A stretch of DNA of 64,000 nt from Hydrangea macrophylla. Lineage: Eukaryota; Streptophyta; Magnoliopsida; Cornales; Hydrangeaceae. The stretch lies in contig CM066994.1 in the NCBI GenBank assembly GCA_033977485.1, positions 30,367,637 to 30,431,636 of the forward strand, given 5' to 3'. The translations under genes and the position numbers were made by a program. Shown here piece after piece: positions 34,346 to 45,924 of the stretch (positions are counted from its first letter, which is position 1; each line of letters starts with the position of its first letter). The notes beneath the pieces are model-generated. The model did no database searches and was not told where the DNA came from. It saw nothing but the letters and a program-made list of their open reading frames with translations.

Positions 34346-37010
34346 ATGTCAATTCGCTGGATTGCTTCAACCGTGGCTGGGGAAAACAAGGAATGGAGAA
34401 TGGCCACATTCCAGTTTCCATCACTCGGATTCAGGAGGTCACTAACCTTAGAAATCTGCGGGTAACCAATATTGTTGCGTTTCGATTTGAAATTGGGAAG
34501 CGAGGGAATCCAAGGGTGCTCCCAAATTAAGGTGGCTTCCCCTTTGCCCAGAAGCATGCACACACCTTTTCCTAATAACTGATTGGAGTTGGCTATACCT
34601 TTCCAGACCGTGGATTGATTCGCTTTCGAATAGACTTGTAATAGTTCCTTGTCACAAAGATATTTGTTCGTCACAATATTAACCCACGGGGTATCTTTAC
34701 GTGTGATTATTTGCCACCCAAGTTTGGCAAGGAGGGCTGCATTGTAGTCCTTCATCCATCGAAATCCCAGTCCCTCATAACCCTTTGGCCGACATAGAGA
34801 TTCCCAAGCTTTGAGATACATTCCAGAAGTTGTTTCCCCTTTGTGGCCCCACCAGAATTTTCGAAAAAGCCCATCCATCTTGGTGCAAATCAGTTTGGGG
34901 AAAAGAAAGGTAGACATCGAATACACCGGAATAGCTTACGACACTGTTCTAATCAGTGTGGCTCTAGCCGCTTGAGAAAGGGTTGCTGTTTTCCATCCTT
35001 GGATGCGATTGTGGACCCTCTACAGAGTATCCGCAAAAAATTGCTTTGGACCTTCAAACGAGAAGGGAAGGCCGAGGTACTTCTTATTAGGGGAAGCCTT
35101 TTTCAAACCAGTTTTGCGGCAAATGGCTCTCCCCACATTCTTGTGCAAGTTCCTGCTAAACAGGATCTTTGATTTTTGTTGGTTGATTCGTTGGCCCGAC
35201 CATGCTCCATACTTTTTGATGCAGTTCAAAATAGTCTTAGCTTCATTAGGGTGTGTTTTCCCAAACACAATCATATCATCTGCAAACATGTGGTGGTGGA
35301 TTGGTGGGCATCCCCGACTGGCCTTGATCCCTTTAATGTTTCCAAAATCAGCCTCTCTTTGAATTAACCTGGACAAAACATCAGACCAGAGAATGAAAAG
35401 AAAGGGTGAGAGAGCGTCTCCCTGGCGAAGTCCTCTTTGCGGGTGGAAGTTGCCCGTAGGCCTTCCGTTAACAAGGATGGAGAAGGAAACCGAAGAAATA
35501 CAAAGCCTCATCCAATTACAAAAAGTGTGATTGAAGCCAAAACATTTTAAGACCTTTAACACAAACACCCATTCATTCTTGTCATACGCCTTCTCCATAT
35601 CAAACTTTAGAGCCATGAGCCCTGATTTTCCTTTCTTCTGTTTCATGGTATGAACAAGCTTTTGAGCTATAATAGTGTTATCGTTAATGAGCCTTCCTGG
35701 GATAAATGCCGATTGCATTGGAGACACGATTTTATCAAGAAGAGGTTTAAGCCGGTTTGCTATGATTTTGGGAATAACTTTATAGATCACATTGCAAAGG
35801 CTTATGGGTCTGAAGTGGTTGACATTAGATGGATGATTGATCTTGGGGATAAGCGCAATATGGGTGTGGTTAAGGTTCTGGAGGGCAAGGTCCCCAGAGA
35901 AGAAACTGGACACTGTGGCAATAACATCATTTTTCACTATCTCCCAATAGGTTTTGTAAAAGATGGCTAAAAGTCCGTCCGGACCCGGGGCCTTAGTCGA
36001 CCCAATTTGAAAGAGAGCTACTTTAATTTCTTTTTCCCTGGGGATAGTACAGAGACTGACATTTTCATCCTGTGAAATGAGACTCGGCAGGAGGCCTTCA
36101 AGATCAGGGGGGAGAAAAGGATTGGAAGATTGGAAAATTGAATCAAACTTAGACACAAAGTTTTGATTTACAACCACTGGGTCGTCCGTCCATGTGCCAT
36201 CATCAAGTTTCCAGTTGTCGATGGCATTTTTCCTTCTTTGAATAATCGTTGAGAGGTGAAAAAACCTGGTGCTTCGGTCTCCCTCCTTAAGCCAAGAGAC
36301 CCGGGATTTTTGCCGCCACATCGTTTCTTCTCTCAACAGATTTTCATCAAGGACTGATTTTACCTGCTTGATGCTATTGGTATTTTCGTGAGTAGGATCC
36401 AGGGAATGGAGGAAATCGATATCACGTCTTGCATCGCGAATGATGGATTGAACTCTACCAAAGTGCTTACGGTTCCAATCTCTCAGGGCTGCTTTCACTG
36501 CTTTAACTTTAAGGTAGAACCTAAGGGCTGGGGTTCCTCTGTTACTTGTACTCTTCCAAGCATGTTCCACCACAAGCGCACAACTATTGTCTCGAACCCA
36601 CATGGCTTCGAATTTGAACCCCCTCGGAGCTCTCGTTTTTTTCCCCTGAGAATTGAGTAGAATCGGGGAATGATCAGAACTTGTTCTGGGAAGGTTCCGA
36701 ACCGAAGCTTTGGGGTTTTGCAAACGCCATTCCGGATTTGCCATGCCACGGTCTAGCCTTTGTCGGATACTAGCCCAACTTGGTCTCCCATTGTCCCAAG
36801 TGTGAATGTTCCCCGAAAACCCCAGAACGACAAGGCCGTGATTGTTTAAGAGCCTATTCAAACCACCAGCAGAAGAAGAGGAGAAGGGTCTACCACCACG
36901 TTTTTCATACTGGTTAAGAACACAGTTAAAATCTCCAAAAACTAGCCAAGGTCCCTGGACATTATTCCCCAAAGTGTCCATGTCATTCCAGAATCTAGAC
37001 TTGTCCTTCT
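34345..37010 (-). mobile_element. L1-type LINE fragment, endonuclease to reverse transcriptase
   Basis: Reading right to left, the fragment begins inside the endonuclease (VFGDFNCVLNQYEKRGG, then SSDHSPILL). It then shows the reverse transcriptase: LIPKINHP, FRPISLCNVIYK, QSAFIPGRLI, FDMEKAYD, QRGLRQGDALSPFLF and the catalytic FADDMIVF. A frame break near 34927-35020 separates a 653-codon frame (35020-36981) from a 207-codon frame (34303-34926) holding KFWWG and the start of the zinc-binding reverse-transcriptase-associated region. Both the 5' half of the endonuclease and the LINE 3' end with poly-A are absent. It is therefore a fragment, not a simple 5'-truncated insertion. Confidence 0.9.
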
Positions 37011-37091
37011 AATGGGGAGATATATATATCTATATATATATACACTCTGACGCCCAAAGCATACAGTGCCATAAATTCTTAGTAAAAAAAA

Positions 37092-37366
37092 GGTAAATTA
37101 TACTTTTCACCCCTAAAGTTTGGGCGATTTGGTACTTTAGACTCTAAAGTTTCAAATGTGGCATTTTGGTCCCTATAGTTTGGTCCTTCAAAGAAGTTTT
37201 GCACTGAAATTTTTACTTTTAATGACGAAGCAATTTGACATTAAACGGCTAATTGGACTTATTTGCTGTAGTGTGAAACTTGAGGGATGAAAATGCCAAA
37301 TTTCAAAATTTAGGGTGTAAAGTGCTAAACCACCCAAACTTTAAGGGTGAAAAGTTCAATTTACCC
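37092..37366. mobile_element. MITE of the GGTAAATT family
   Basis: Arms GGTAAATTATACTTTTCACC and, in reverse complement, GGTAAATTGAACTTTTCACC continue through TAAAGTTTGGG and GCACTTTA-like strings. The total length is 275 bp with no ORF. Related fragments lie in both duplication copies (10177-10545 and 45262-45640). Confidence 0.7.
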
Positions 37367-37514
37367 TAAATTTTTTTGACATTTCAAATTCTTTTCCAAA
37401 TCAAAGAAAAGGAAATGCCAAGTTAACAATCACTATCTAGAGATTATTTATTAGTTGATATTGAGTAGAGCAATAGAACAATCTTCATGTATTTTAAACA
37501 GTAATGCTACATCT

Positions 37515-37654
37515 ACCGAAACAGTGCACCGAAAGTGTGCACCGAATTGATCCGGACCACTCATTTCAGTGGTCCCCACACGTTTTTGTGTGGGGACCAC
37601 TGAAATAAGTGGTCCGGATCAATTCGGTGCACACTTTCGGTGCACTGTTTCGGT
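37515..37654. mobile_element. Near-perfect 140-bp hairpin element
   Basis: Arms of 67 bp (37515-37581 and 37588-37654) pair with a single mismatch (position 48 of the arm, C against T) around a six-base loop, gttttt. The ends are ACCGAAACAGTGCACCG, and TA lies at each edge (ctACC, GGTAa). It looks like a young MITE of unassigned type. If transcribed it would form a long hairpin RNA. Confidence 0.8.
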
Positions 37655-38340
37655 AAACAAATCATTTCCGTATTTTAAATTAGGTTTAAATACATTTTGC
37701 TTCTCTGGGTTAGACTGATTTTCACTTTACTACTATGTGATTCAAAAGTGGACACATAACTCCCCTGTAGTTTTGGACTAAAGGAAAACTACAAAAATTT
37801 CTCTCAAAATAGACCCACATGGGGATTAAGTACTGTTCAAATTAGCCACACATAGGAGAGTTTAATTAAGCGCCAATATTAACCTCGCATAGTCACTTAA
37901 CCCCAAAATTAGTCAAACAAGGGATTAACTGTAAAAAATTAGCCCCACCTAGGTGGGTTAAATGTTAGCATTATCCTCACAGAGGGGGTTAACCCAAAAT
38001 TAACCCAAAATAGGTCATTTGGAACCTTGTTATGAGCTTTTAGCTAAGGTCGCTCGCCACTTTTTGGTACCTAGTAGAATCCTTCTTTACTTCTTTTCTT
38101 ATTTTCAGGCTTTTTAACATTTGAGAATTAGATATGCCATGTCATCATTAATTTTCTTTATATTTTAAAATTCCATAACTCCCAATTTTCAAACCCATTT
38201 TTCATAAAATTTATATTTTTGGAATCGTGAATCAATATGTTTAAAACAAGATCCATATGTAATATGAAAATAGGAAAAATAATTTGAATTTTTTAGTTGG
38301 TCGTTCAGCGATTTTATCTATTAACAATAACTTTATCATT
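37655..38340. other. Non-coding stretch with foldback-derived sequence
   Basis: No gene is present. Around 37735-37790 the string ttcaaaagtggacacataac and its neighbours match the interior of the 9090-10116 foldback element (near 9490), so a related, degraded element is present. The remainder is AT-rich. Confidence 0.45.
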
Positions 38341-38344
38341 TTTT

Positions 38345-38720
38345 AGCCTTTTGGGTGTTTTTTTTTTTCTTTTGGAGATCTACACATTGGGCTTAGAAAT
38401 TGTGTAAAAACAAATAATTTGAATCTCATTTTGAGCTTTAATTTGCCTAGACAGATAATATTATCTGTTTACAAACAAGTAATATCATCTGTTTCAATTA
38501 AACAACCATAACTTTCTTATTCTTTGGCATTTTTGGGTAACTTTTTTTTTTTTAATGGTTTCATGTATTTTCTTGAGATGTACACATTGAACTTGGAAAT
38601 TGTGCCAAAGCAGACACTTTGGTGCCTCATTTTGAGCTTTTATCTATCTGAACGGATAATATTATATGTTTACAAACATGTAATATTATCTGTTTCAATT
38701 AAATGACCAAAACTTCCTCA
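38345..38720. repeat. Diverged tandem duplication with a palindrome
   Basis: Two copies about 203 bp apart share blocks such as ttgagctttaatttgcc, gataatattatctgtttac and atctgtttcaattaaa. Each holds AGATAATATTATCT or a one-base variant, a perfect 14-bp palindrome in the first copy. The start of a third copy (gagatctacgcac) follows. No coding sequence. Confidence 0.65.
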
Positions 38721-39059
38721 AAATTTTTTTCTTCGAGATCTACGCACCTATGAATGTCAATTTTACAAGAGTATGGTTTTATTAGATTCATGCAACAAAA
38801 TATGCTTTCAAACTTTAGTTTAAAATTTATATATTTTTTCCTCCTGTGATTTCATAGTTAATATTAATCTCGTTTGATAGATTTCATTTTTTTTTTCTTC
38901 ATGATTTCGAAACATCAAAGTTTACAAAAAAAAAACAGACTTATAAATTAAAAGTTATGACAATGTAAAGTGTTTTAGGCAGAAAAGTATATTTTTGACC
39001 AAAACAAGTGCCAAAGACTTACAGAAGCCTCAGTTTTTGCTACACCATATTTTGGTGTA

Positions 39060-39415
39060 TAAGGGCCATTGGCTTAAGTCCCTATAAAACAATTTGATTG
39101 GAAATAATCCCAATGCAAATAACATTAGAGAATATATTAACCCAGTTTGATTGGAAATTAACCTAGTTTAAATAAATAAATAAAACACTTAAATAACATT
39201 TAAATATATTGATGAATCATATTCACAAATTAACCCAAAGGTTCTCTACCCGTCTGATTAAACCTAAGTAGTTAGCTATCCGGATAGAGTCCCATAAAAC
39301 AATTTGATTGGAAATTAACCCGATGGTTGTCTATTTTTTAGGTCCAAACACCGTCTGATTAAAGCTAAGTAAACCCGTCTGATTAAAGCTAAGTAGTTAG
39401 TTATCCGGATAGAGT
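39060..39415. repeat. Short direct repeats upstream of the intact NAC gene
   Basis: The string cgtctgattaaa(c/g)ctaagta occurs three times (near 39262, 39352 and 39378), twice followed by gttag(c/t)tatccggatagag. The string aaaacaatttgattggaaat occurs twice, with a third, shorter variant. The array ends about 30 bp before the TATA box, so it forms the gene's proximal upstream region. Confidence 0.7.
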
Positions 39416-39449
39416 TAGTAATATTCAATTAATCGAACACACCCATACC

Positions 39450-39458
39450 TATATATAT
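39450..39458 (+). promoter_or_regulatory. TATA box of the intact NAC gene
   Basis: TATATATAT followed by GC lies 120-128 bp before the ATG, in the same context as at 33605 upstream of the pseudogene paralogue. Confidence 0.5.
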
Positions 39459-39577
39459 GCTATCACATAGACGCACACCATCAAACTGTCTTACATTGCT
39501 CTATACTTTGGAGGAGAAAAATCGTATTGAAGATACCAATTTTGTGAAGTTCAACAGTACTTACGTTCAGTTCATAT

Positions 39578-40924
39578 ATGAAGATACCAGCAGGCTTTCG
39601 CTTTGTGCCAACGGACCAAGAGTTAATCACTCATTATCTCAATCTCAAGAAACCGGGTGAAGCTCTGTCGTCGAGTGGTCCAGTGATCGAGCGCGACGTT
39701 TATTCGTCTGAGCCATGGAATATCTTCAACATTCAAGGAGACCCATGGGAGATGGTGAATACCTACGACAAATCCGATAAGAAAAGTGCTGAATATGTAA
39801 TCCATGTCATAACCCCATTGAAGATGGTTAGCACAATTCGCGTCTCTAGAACCGCGGGGTGTGGGACATGGAAAGGGCAAACAACCGGCAAAAAAATTAT
39901 GAATCGAAACGACGAGGTTATAGGTTTTAAGAAGATGTTGGTTTTTGAAACAAAGAACAAAGGAAAAGAGAGTGGTGAAAACGGTACGCATTGGATCATG
40001 CATGAGTATTCACTTAAAGAGAACGTGGGTGCTGGTGATTATGTTCTTTGTAAAATAAAGAGAGTTGAATTGAAGAAATCGGATAAAAAGAGAACATTTG
40101 AGGAGATTAGTGTGGATCATAGAGATGGGATTAGTGATACACGTGGTGAGAATATAGGGGAATCCCAGAAAATCATGAGATCACAAGAAGAAGACAATGG
40201 GAATCATAAGAGTTTTGATGCTATAGATGCTACTCCTTTGACGATGATACATGTTCCGGACATACCCCCATTACCAGATGAGGACAAGCTGGATCTGGGT
40301 GATATTGATTTTGATTTGGATGAAGATTTGTATGCATACATGAATGCTTTAGACATGTCTGCAACTGAGAATAAACAAACAGCATCAAATGGTTTATTTT
40401 ACTGTGATACATGCTGTGGAAATTTAGGGGAAGCCCAGACCATCATGAGATCACAAGAGGAAGAAAACCCAAATCAAAAGAGTTTTGATGCTTTAGACGC
40501 CACTGATTTGCCGTTGATACATGTTCCGGACAAGTTGGATATGGGTGATATTTACTTGGATTTTAGATTAGCAGATTTGGATTTTTGTTTGGGTGGTATT
40601 GACTTGGTGGATGATTATTGGCAACGACAAGAAGCCAATGAGAATATAGGGGAAGCCCAGAAACTCCTGAGATCACAAGAAGAAGACAATGGGAATCATA
40701 AGAGTTTTGATGCTACGGATGCCACTTCTTTGACGATGATACATGTTCAGGACATACCCCCATTACCAAATTTGGATTTTGGTTTGGGTGATATTGACTT
40801 GGACTTTGGATTAGCAGATTTGGATTTTTGTTTGGGTGATATTGACTTGGTGGATGATTGTTGGCAACGACAAGAAGTCAATGAGAGTCAGCCATCACCT
40901 TTCGATCAACCCAAAAGCACATAA
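39578..40924 (+). CDS. NAC-domain transcription factor with C-terminal acidic repeats
   Basis: This is a 448-codon intronless ORF. The NAC domain covers residues about 1-165: IPAGFRFVPTDQELITHYL (A), VIERDVYSSEPWNI (B), a divergent C region (YVIHVITPLKMV, then TAGCGTWKG in place of the usual GYWKATG), KKMLVFETK, HWIMHEYSL (D) and YVLCKIKRVELKK (E). NAC domains bind DNA as dimers in the nucleus. After it come three repeats (residues about 192-250, 282-355 and 356-433). Each starts IGEAQKxxRSQEEDNGNHKS, followed by FDAxDAT, a (M)IHVPD motif and acidic leucine/isoleucine-rich tracts such as LGDIDLDFGLADLDF. These resemble acidic activation domains by composition; this is inference. The start is supported by the paralogue and the shared leader. 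No transmembrane helix is seen. Most NAC genes have introns inside the domain, so the intronless form is notable. Confidence 0.92.
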   Translation: MKIPAGFRFVPTDQELITHYLNLKKPGEALSSSGPVIERDVYSSEPWNIFNIQGDPWEMVNTYDKSDKKSAEYVIHVITPLKMVSTIRVSRTAGCGTWKGQTTGKKIMNRNDEVIGFKKMLVFETKNKGKESGENGTHWIMHEYSLKENVGAGDYVLCKIKRVELKKSDKKRTFEEISVDHRDGISDTRGENIGESQKIMRSQEEDNGNHKSFDAIDATPLTMIHVPDIPPLPDEDKLDLGDIDFDLDEDLYAYMNALDMSATENKQTASNGLFYCDTCCGNLGEAQTIMRSQEEENPNQKSFDALDATDLPLIHVPDKLDMGDIYLDFRLADLDFCLGGIDLVDDYWQRQEANENIGEAQKLLRSQEEDNGNHKSFDATDATSLTMIHVQDIPPLPNLDFGLGDIDLDFGLADLDFCLGDIDLVDDCWQRQEVNESQPSPFDQPKST

Positions 40925-42835
40925 ACAGTTGGCTATTTCATTACGAAGACACGAAAAGTTGTAATCTTTGCTCTTCACCAGAATGATCAGTTGTCGTTTG
41001 TATACCATCACTTCGTTCTTATGTTAGGGACTGAAGATTCTTGACTTTATTAATACAATTCTTTTCATCTTCTTTTTGTAACTTGTTTGGGACTCTATGC
41101 TATGTTCTTGATGCTTCTGATGAAACCAAAGATATTATATGTATTACTTACTGTTTTTGGTTGATTCTGTTCTTCTTAATTTCCTTTCTGTTTTTAGTTT
41201 TGTATGGAGCATCATATTTGAAATTGTTCCTACGACGATTCTGGTTTATATCAGAAAAATAACAATAAGACCCAACCAAATGCGTGAGATATTCCACCTC
41301 ATAGTTCATTAATAGTAACAATAAAATTACATAGCAAAGTCACAATTAGATACAAAGATTGTAATCTGATAAGCTTCAAACTAAATCCATGAAAAAATAA
41401 AAAATAAAGGAAAGTTTTTCTGTCCAAAGCCGTCCATACAAACATTAAAGAACTCACAGAGCTGTGTTTGGTAAGCTGTATTTCCAAGTTAGCATAAATA
41501 TTATACCCAAGAACGAATGATTTTGCCAACAACTAATTTAGTTTGAAGCATAAATATTATACCCAACAACTAATTTATGCAGCAAAAATGTATAAATTTA
41601 TAGCCAACTAATAAGAATGAATGATTTTGCCAACAATATGAACTTGCTAATTGGATTCGGCATGTAGCAGTCATTCTCTTTACACACTTGCTTCTGAGGA
41701 GACTTGACAGCAAATGCCAAACATTCAAGGAAAAAAACTGTTTTGGACAATTTAGGACACCTTATTGGATTTGTTTTTCTTCATTTTGGACTCTAACTGC
41801 TATATCTGGGCTGATTTTTTCATTGTAAACCGTTTTGGACAGGTTTGGTTCTTTTCGGACAGTTTAGGGCAGAATATTGAACTTTTTTTTTTATAAACTC
41901 ATGCTTGTGTTGATTTGTTGATTTAAATGGTTCATTTTGTAAAAGGTTGTTGACTTGTTGCAACCTAGATCTAAATTAATGGCGCCATCTGTGGGCGGGA
42001 AGCTGGGCTGTGGGCTGAGTGCAGAAAGCTTGTGAATAGAGTGGTTCTAAGCACCTTGATCAAGGATCGATGGTGCTGGCATTTTGAGGACAGTGGCTGT
42101 TTCTTATTTCTAGGGAGATGGAAAATCATAGATCATCGAAGGAGGAACAACTTGTGAACTTGTGGGGTGGCAAGTGATGCAAAGGTCGAATAGGCTGATG
42201 TGAGTTGTACTTTCTGCAATGAATGTTGCAGCAGAATCTGTTGACCATCTCTACCTCACTAGCCGACCCTGTTCACAGTCTCATCAGTGGAAAATAATTC
42301 ATTGATTGTACTTAAAATCATTGACGGTTTAAACACCCACCCTGGTGTGTTGTTAATTTAGAACAAAAAATGTTGTTTAAGGGTAGTTGCAACTTGCAAC
42401 TTATGCATGATATCCGCATTCTTCAAGTAGGCTTAAGGAATCTGATTAAAATGTGAAAACAATGTAAAAAACAATTGTTCTAGCTTAAACAGACATCCAC
42501 ATTCTACTGAACTTTTGCTTACTGCATAATCAGAAATAAGAATGAGTTTTAACAGTCACAAATAATTATGCGAAACGTTTTTCTTTTTCTCATTCCATGT
42601 TCACTTGAAAATTCCAAAGCAGCACCTGGTTTCCATAAATAAATAAATAAGCCGTGGTAACTTCCCAAGAGAAGTACATAGTGGAAGAGGCTCATAAATT
42701 GATAAGCAATTGTTCACTCACAAAAATACACACACATCAAAAAACCAATATAGAAGAGGCTCAGAAAAGTACATAGTGGAACAGCACTTCTTCAGCAGAT
42801 TGCTCTCTGAAAATGGTAAATTGATAAACAATTGT
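40925..42835. other. Intergenic region downstream of the NAC gene
   Basis: No supported gene. The first few hundred bases are probably the NAC 3' untranslated region. Near 41980-42000 the string tggcgccatctgtgggcggg resembles the primer-binding and leader junction of some plant LTR retrotransposons, but I find no LTR or coding sequence with it. The remaining ORFs are short and without recognisable motifs. Confidence 0.45.
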
Positions 42836-43910
42836 TCAACTTTCAATAAAAATCACGTGGTCCCACTGTAATGGTTGTTGGGCCCACTGCAAAATCTTTA
42901 CGTTCATGTAGCGACTTTCATGCATCCCATATCCTTATTTTAACTTTTGAACCCAAGTTAAGCCTTTGAATCCCATTGTACGCATGACGTATCCTAAAAT
43001 TAATTAAGCTCCCAATTTTTAGTATTGTATCCCATTTAATGTCCATGTATTTCCCTTTTCACTCCGGGCCCCTTTATCCGCAATTTGAAGGGCTGCTCAA
43101 CCAAAGGCTTTTTCACCTATGAGATCCTCATTTTGATAAGAATATTGTCTAGTCATAGTCTTTTGTAAAATAATTTTACAAAGGAGCCTTCTGCCCAGAA
43201 TTGAACAACAGCAACTGTTGCCTATTGCAGAGTTAGGATTAATTTAGATCCTTTTTTTATGCTGCTACTTTACAAAACATGTGTACCATTTGTTAGTGGC
43301 TCACTCTGGACATTGTTAACCAAGCAGTCCAATGATGTGGTCTTCATAATTGTAATTTAGATCCTTTTCTCGATTATGCATGCGTTATTAATTTCTTGAT
43401 ATGCCCACAAATTTTTTGAAGATTTTGTTATTTCAGTTTCGATTGAGATGCATATGACTAGAACCTAAGGCTCAAATTGTTGATTTTTTTTACTTATCCA
43501 AATAATAATTCCTATTCAATATGGCTGTTCTTATTTTCCTTTAAATTTCTAGTACTATATAATATAACAAATGAAAAAAGAAATTAAATAAATAAATTAA
43601 TTTTGCCGTATATATACCAAACAATCAAAGAATTAATTGTTCAATTCCTAAGAAAGACATACTCTTTCATGTAGAGATCTGCCTACAGCACACTCAGTTG
43701 AGATAAGGGCTTTCACTTATGGTTCGATTTGGGTTTATACACACAAACGAAAATCACATAGTGGCTATGCTTAAATATTTGCTTAATTGAGATTTTGTGA
43801 TTGGGGCCATAATTATCATGGTTAGAGTTGTTACTGGGGCTTAATTTTGGTTGATTGAGGTTGTGTCACTGAATTAAGATGATCAACGAGGAAAATTATT
43901 GAAAAGCTAT

Positions 43911-44485
43911 GAAGCACGGACACGATACGCCAACACGGATACGACACAACACTAGTACGTCGACACGATAAATCCTAAAAAATGATGACACGACATGGCA
44001 GGGATACACATTTTTTTATAAAAAAAAAATTTTAAAATTTTAAGCTCATTTCTTACGTTTTCATAAATATTATTCAAATATTTATAGGATGTTCATTTCA
44101 CATTTTTTTAACATTATTGTTTAATATTAAGAAAATGAAGAGAGAGAGAGATGAGATCGGACAATGATGGTCTTGAGAGACTAATATCGGGAGAACATGA
44201 GGAGATAAGTGAGGTAATGCTTGACAAAATCAACTCTATTTTGGTTTTGAAAGTGTTAAAAAAAACTAACAAAAGTCATCTTTTTGGTCAAAAAGAACTT
44301 CTCTCTATGTCCCTTGAAGTGTCCCGCCATATGTCGATGATGTGTCCGCCTCTAAAAATTGCATAACAAAAACAAGAGACGTATTTGCCACATCTGATAC
44401 ATGTCGGAGGTGTGTCAGATGAGTGTCGGTATCTGGTACGTGTTGGACACAGGTATAGAGCCCTTTTCCGAAGTGTCGGTGCTTC
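43911..44485. mobile_element. Inverted-repeat (MITE-like) element, copy 2
   Basis: This is the counterpart of 7743-8340, with the same GAAGCACGGACAC ends and a shorter GA run. Differences are scattered substitutions. Confidence 0.55.
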
Positions 44486-45261
44486 CTAGTTGAAAAGTAT
44501 TGAGTTGATTGTAGTTGTGTCATTATTCACAAGATCAATGAGAAGAAATATAGAAAAGTATTAAATTGTGTGGTGGTATATATGTTGTGGTGATGGTGGC
44601 AGAGGAGGATCAATACATATTGTTTAAATGGGTATATTTTTAAATTTTGAATGGATTAGTGTAATTTTAAAAAACTACAAGGAAGATTCGTGTAATCTGA
44701 TATAATCTCGAGGGAGGTCAAAGTAAACATTAGAGGAACAGTTAAGGTCATTTTTGGAAGAATAACGTAATTGTTTAATGACGAAAGTACTTTTCGTCAG
44801 GGGTGATACGTTTTTTTAACTGAGGGGAAAGGAGTTACCTAAACATTTAACTCAAGAGAGGTAAGGGTAGTTATAAAAAAAAAAAAAAAAAACTACAGGA
44901 GAGGGTATTAAACTTAACCTCGAGGGAGGTCAGAGTATTTATCCCTTTAAAGTTTTACTTCAGACTAATTTCTAAGTTAGCACAATTAATCCAAAGATAT
45001 AACAAGTGTCCTTTAATTCTAATTTCGTTACTACACATTGTTGTATCAGCCACTTCTTCATTTTTTTTAGCACTCTTACTAGCAATATCTATTTCAACAG
45101 TTCAACTCGGACATAGTTTAATCATGACAAAGCTAATAGGAGCATGTGCTAATCGAAGACAATCATATGCTCTGTTTGGTTTGTGAACGTAGAGAATGTA
45201 AATAGAATCTATTTGGTGAGTGGGCATAGAAAATAAAAGAAAATCCGATTTTCACTTAAAG

Positions 45262-45640
45262 ATTAAGCTGCATTTTGCCATATAGAACAAACTATTCTAG
45301 CAAAATTCGTTAAATAAATTCCGGTGAACAAGTATTTGTCACTAAAAGGGCTAATTAGACTTATTTTGCTACAGTTGTGAAACTTCTCTTTTCTTCTCAA
45401 CTTGCAAACAAGAGGAAAGAAAGTAACTTTCTCTTCTCTCCTAAACTCTCAGACAAGATGAAAGAAACTACCATCATTTCTCTTCTTTTCTTTTCTGTCC
45501 TCACTTTTGACTTTCTCTTCTTTTCTTTTCTCTCCCAAACATAGTGTTAGGGATGAAAATGCCAAATTTCAAACTTTAGGGTGTAAAGTGCTAAACCACC
45601 TAAAGTTTAAGGGTGAAAAGTTCAATTTACCCCCAAAAAA
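45262..45640. mobile_element. MITE fragment, copy 2
   Basis: This is the counterpart of 10177-10545, with the same polypyrimidine insert and the right-hand end gggtgaaaagttcaattta. Confidence 0.5.
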
Positions 45641-45924
45641 ATTGACATTTCAATTATCCACCAAATCAATGAGAAGGAAATGCAGTACTGTCAACAATAT
45701 TGTCTAGATACTATTTATTTATGGGTAAATTATACTTTTTATCTTGTAGTGTGAGGGTCATGACACTTTAGTCCATGCAATTTCAATTTGAACATTTAAG
45801 ACCCTAGAGTTTCTTAAGTGTGACAATTAAGTCCAATCAGGTCATTTACAATTAATTTGTAACCATAGTAGTTTAAAGAATTATATTAAACTCCCCAGAA
45901 GTTTTCTTAAATTTAGTATTTTTA

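Noticed and set aside
34303..37010. LINE as an intact 5'-truncated insertion
   Set aside because: No 3' end, poly-A or target duplication is visible, and the frame breaks near 34927-35020.
41975..42005. Possible LTR retrotransposon primer site (tggcgccatctgtggg)
   Set aside because: No LTR, polypurine tract or coding sequence accompanies it, so it is mentioned only in the intergenic entry.
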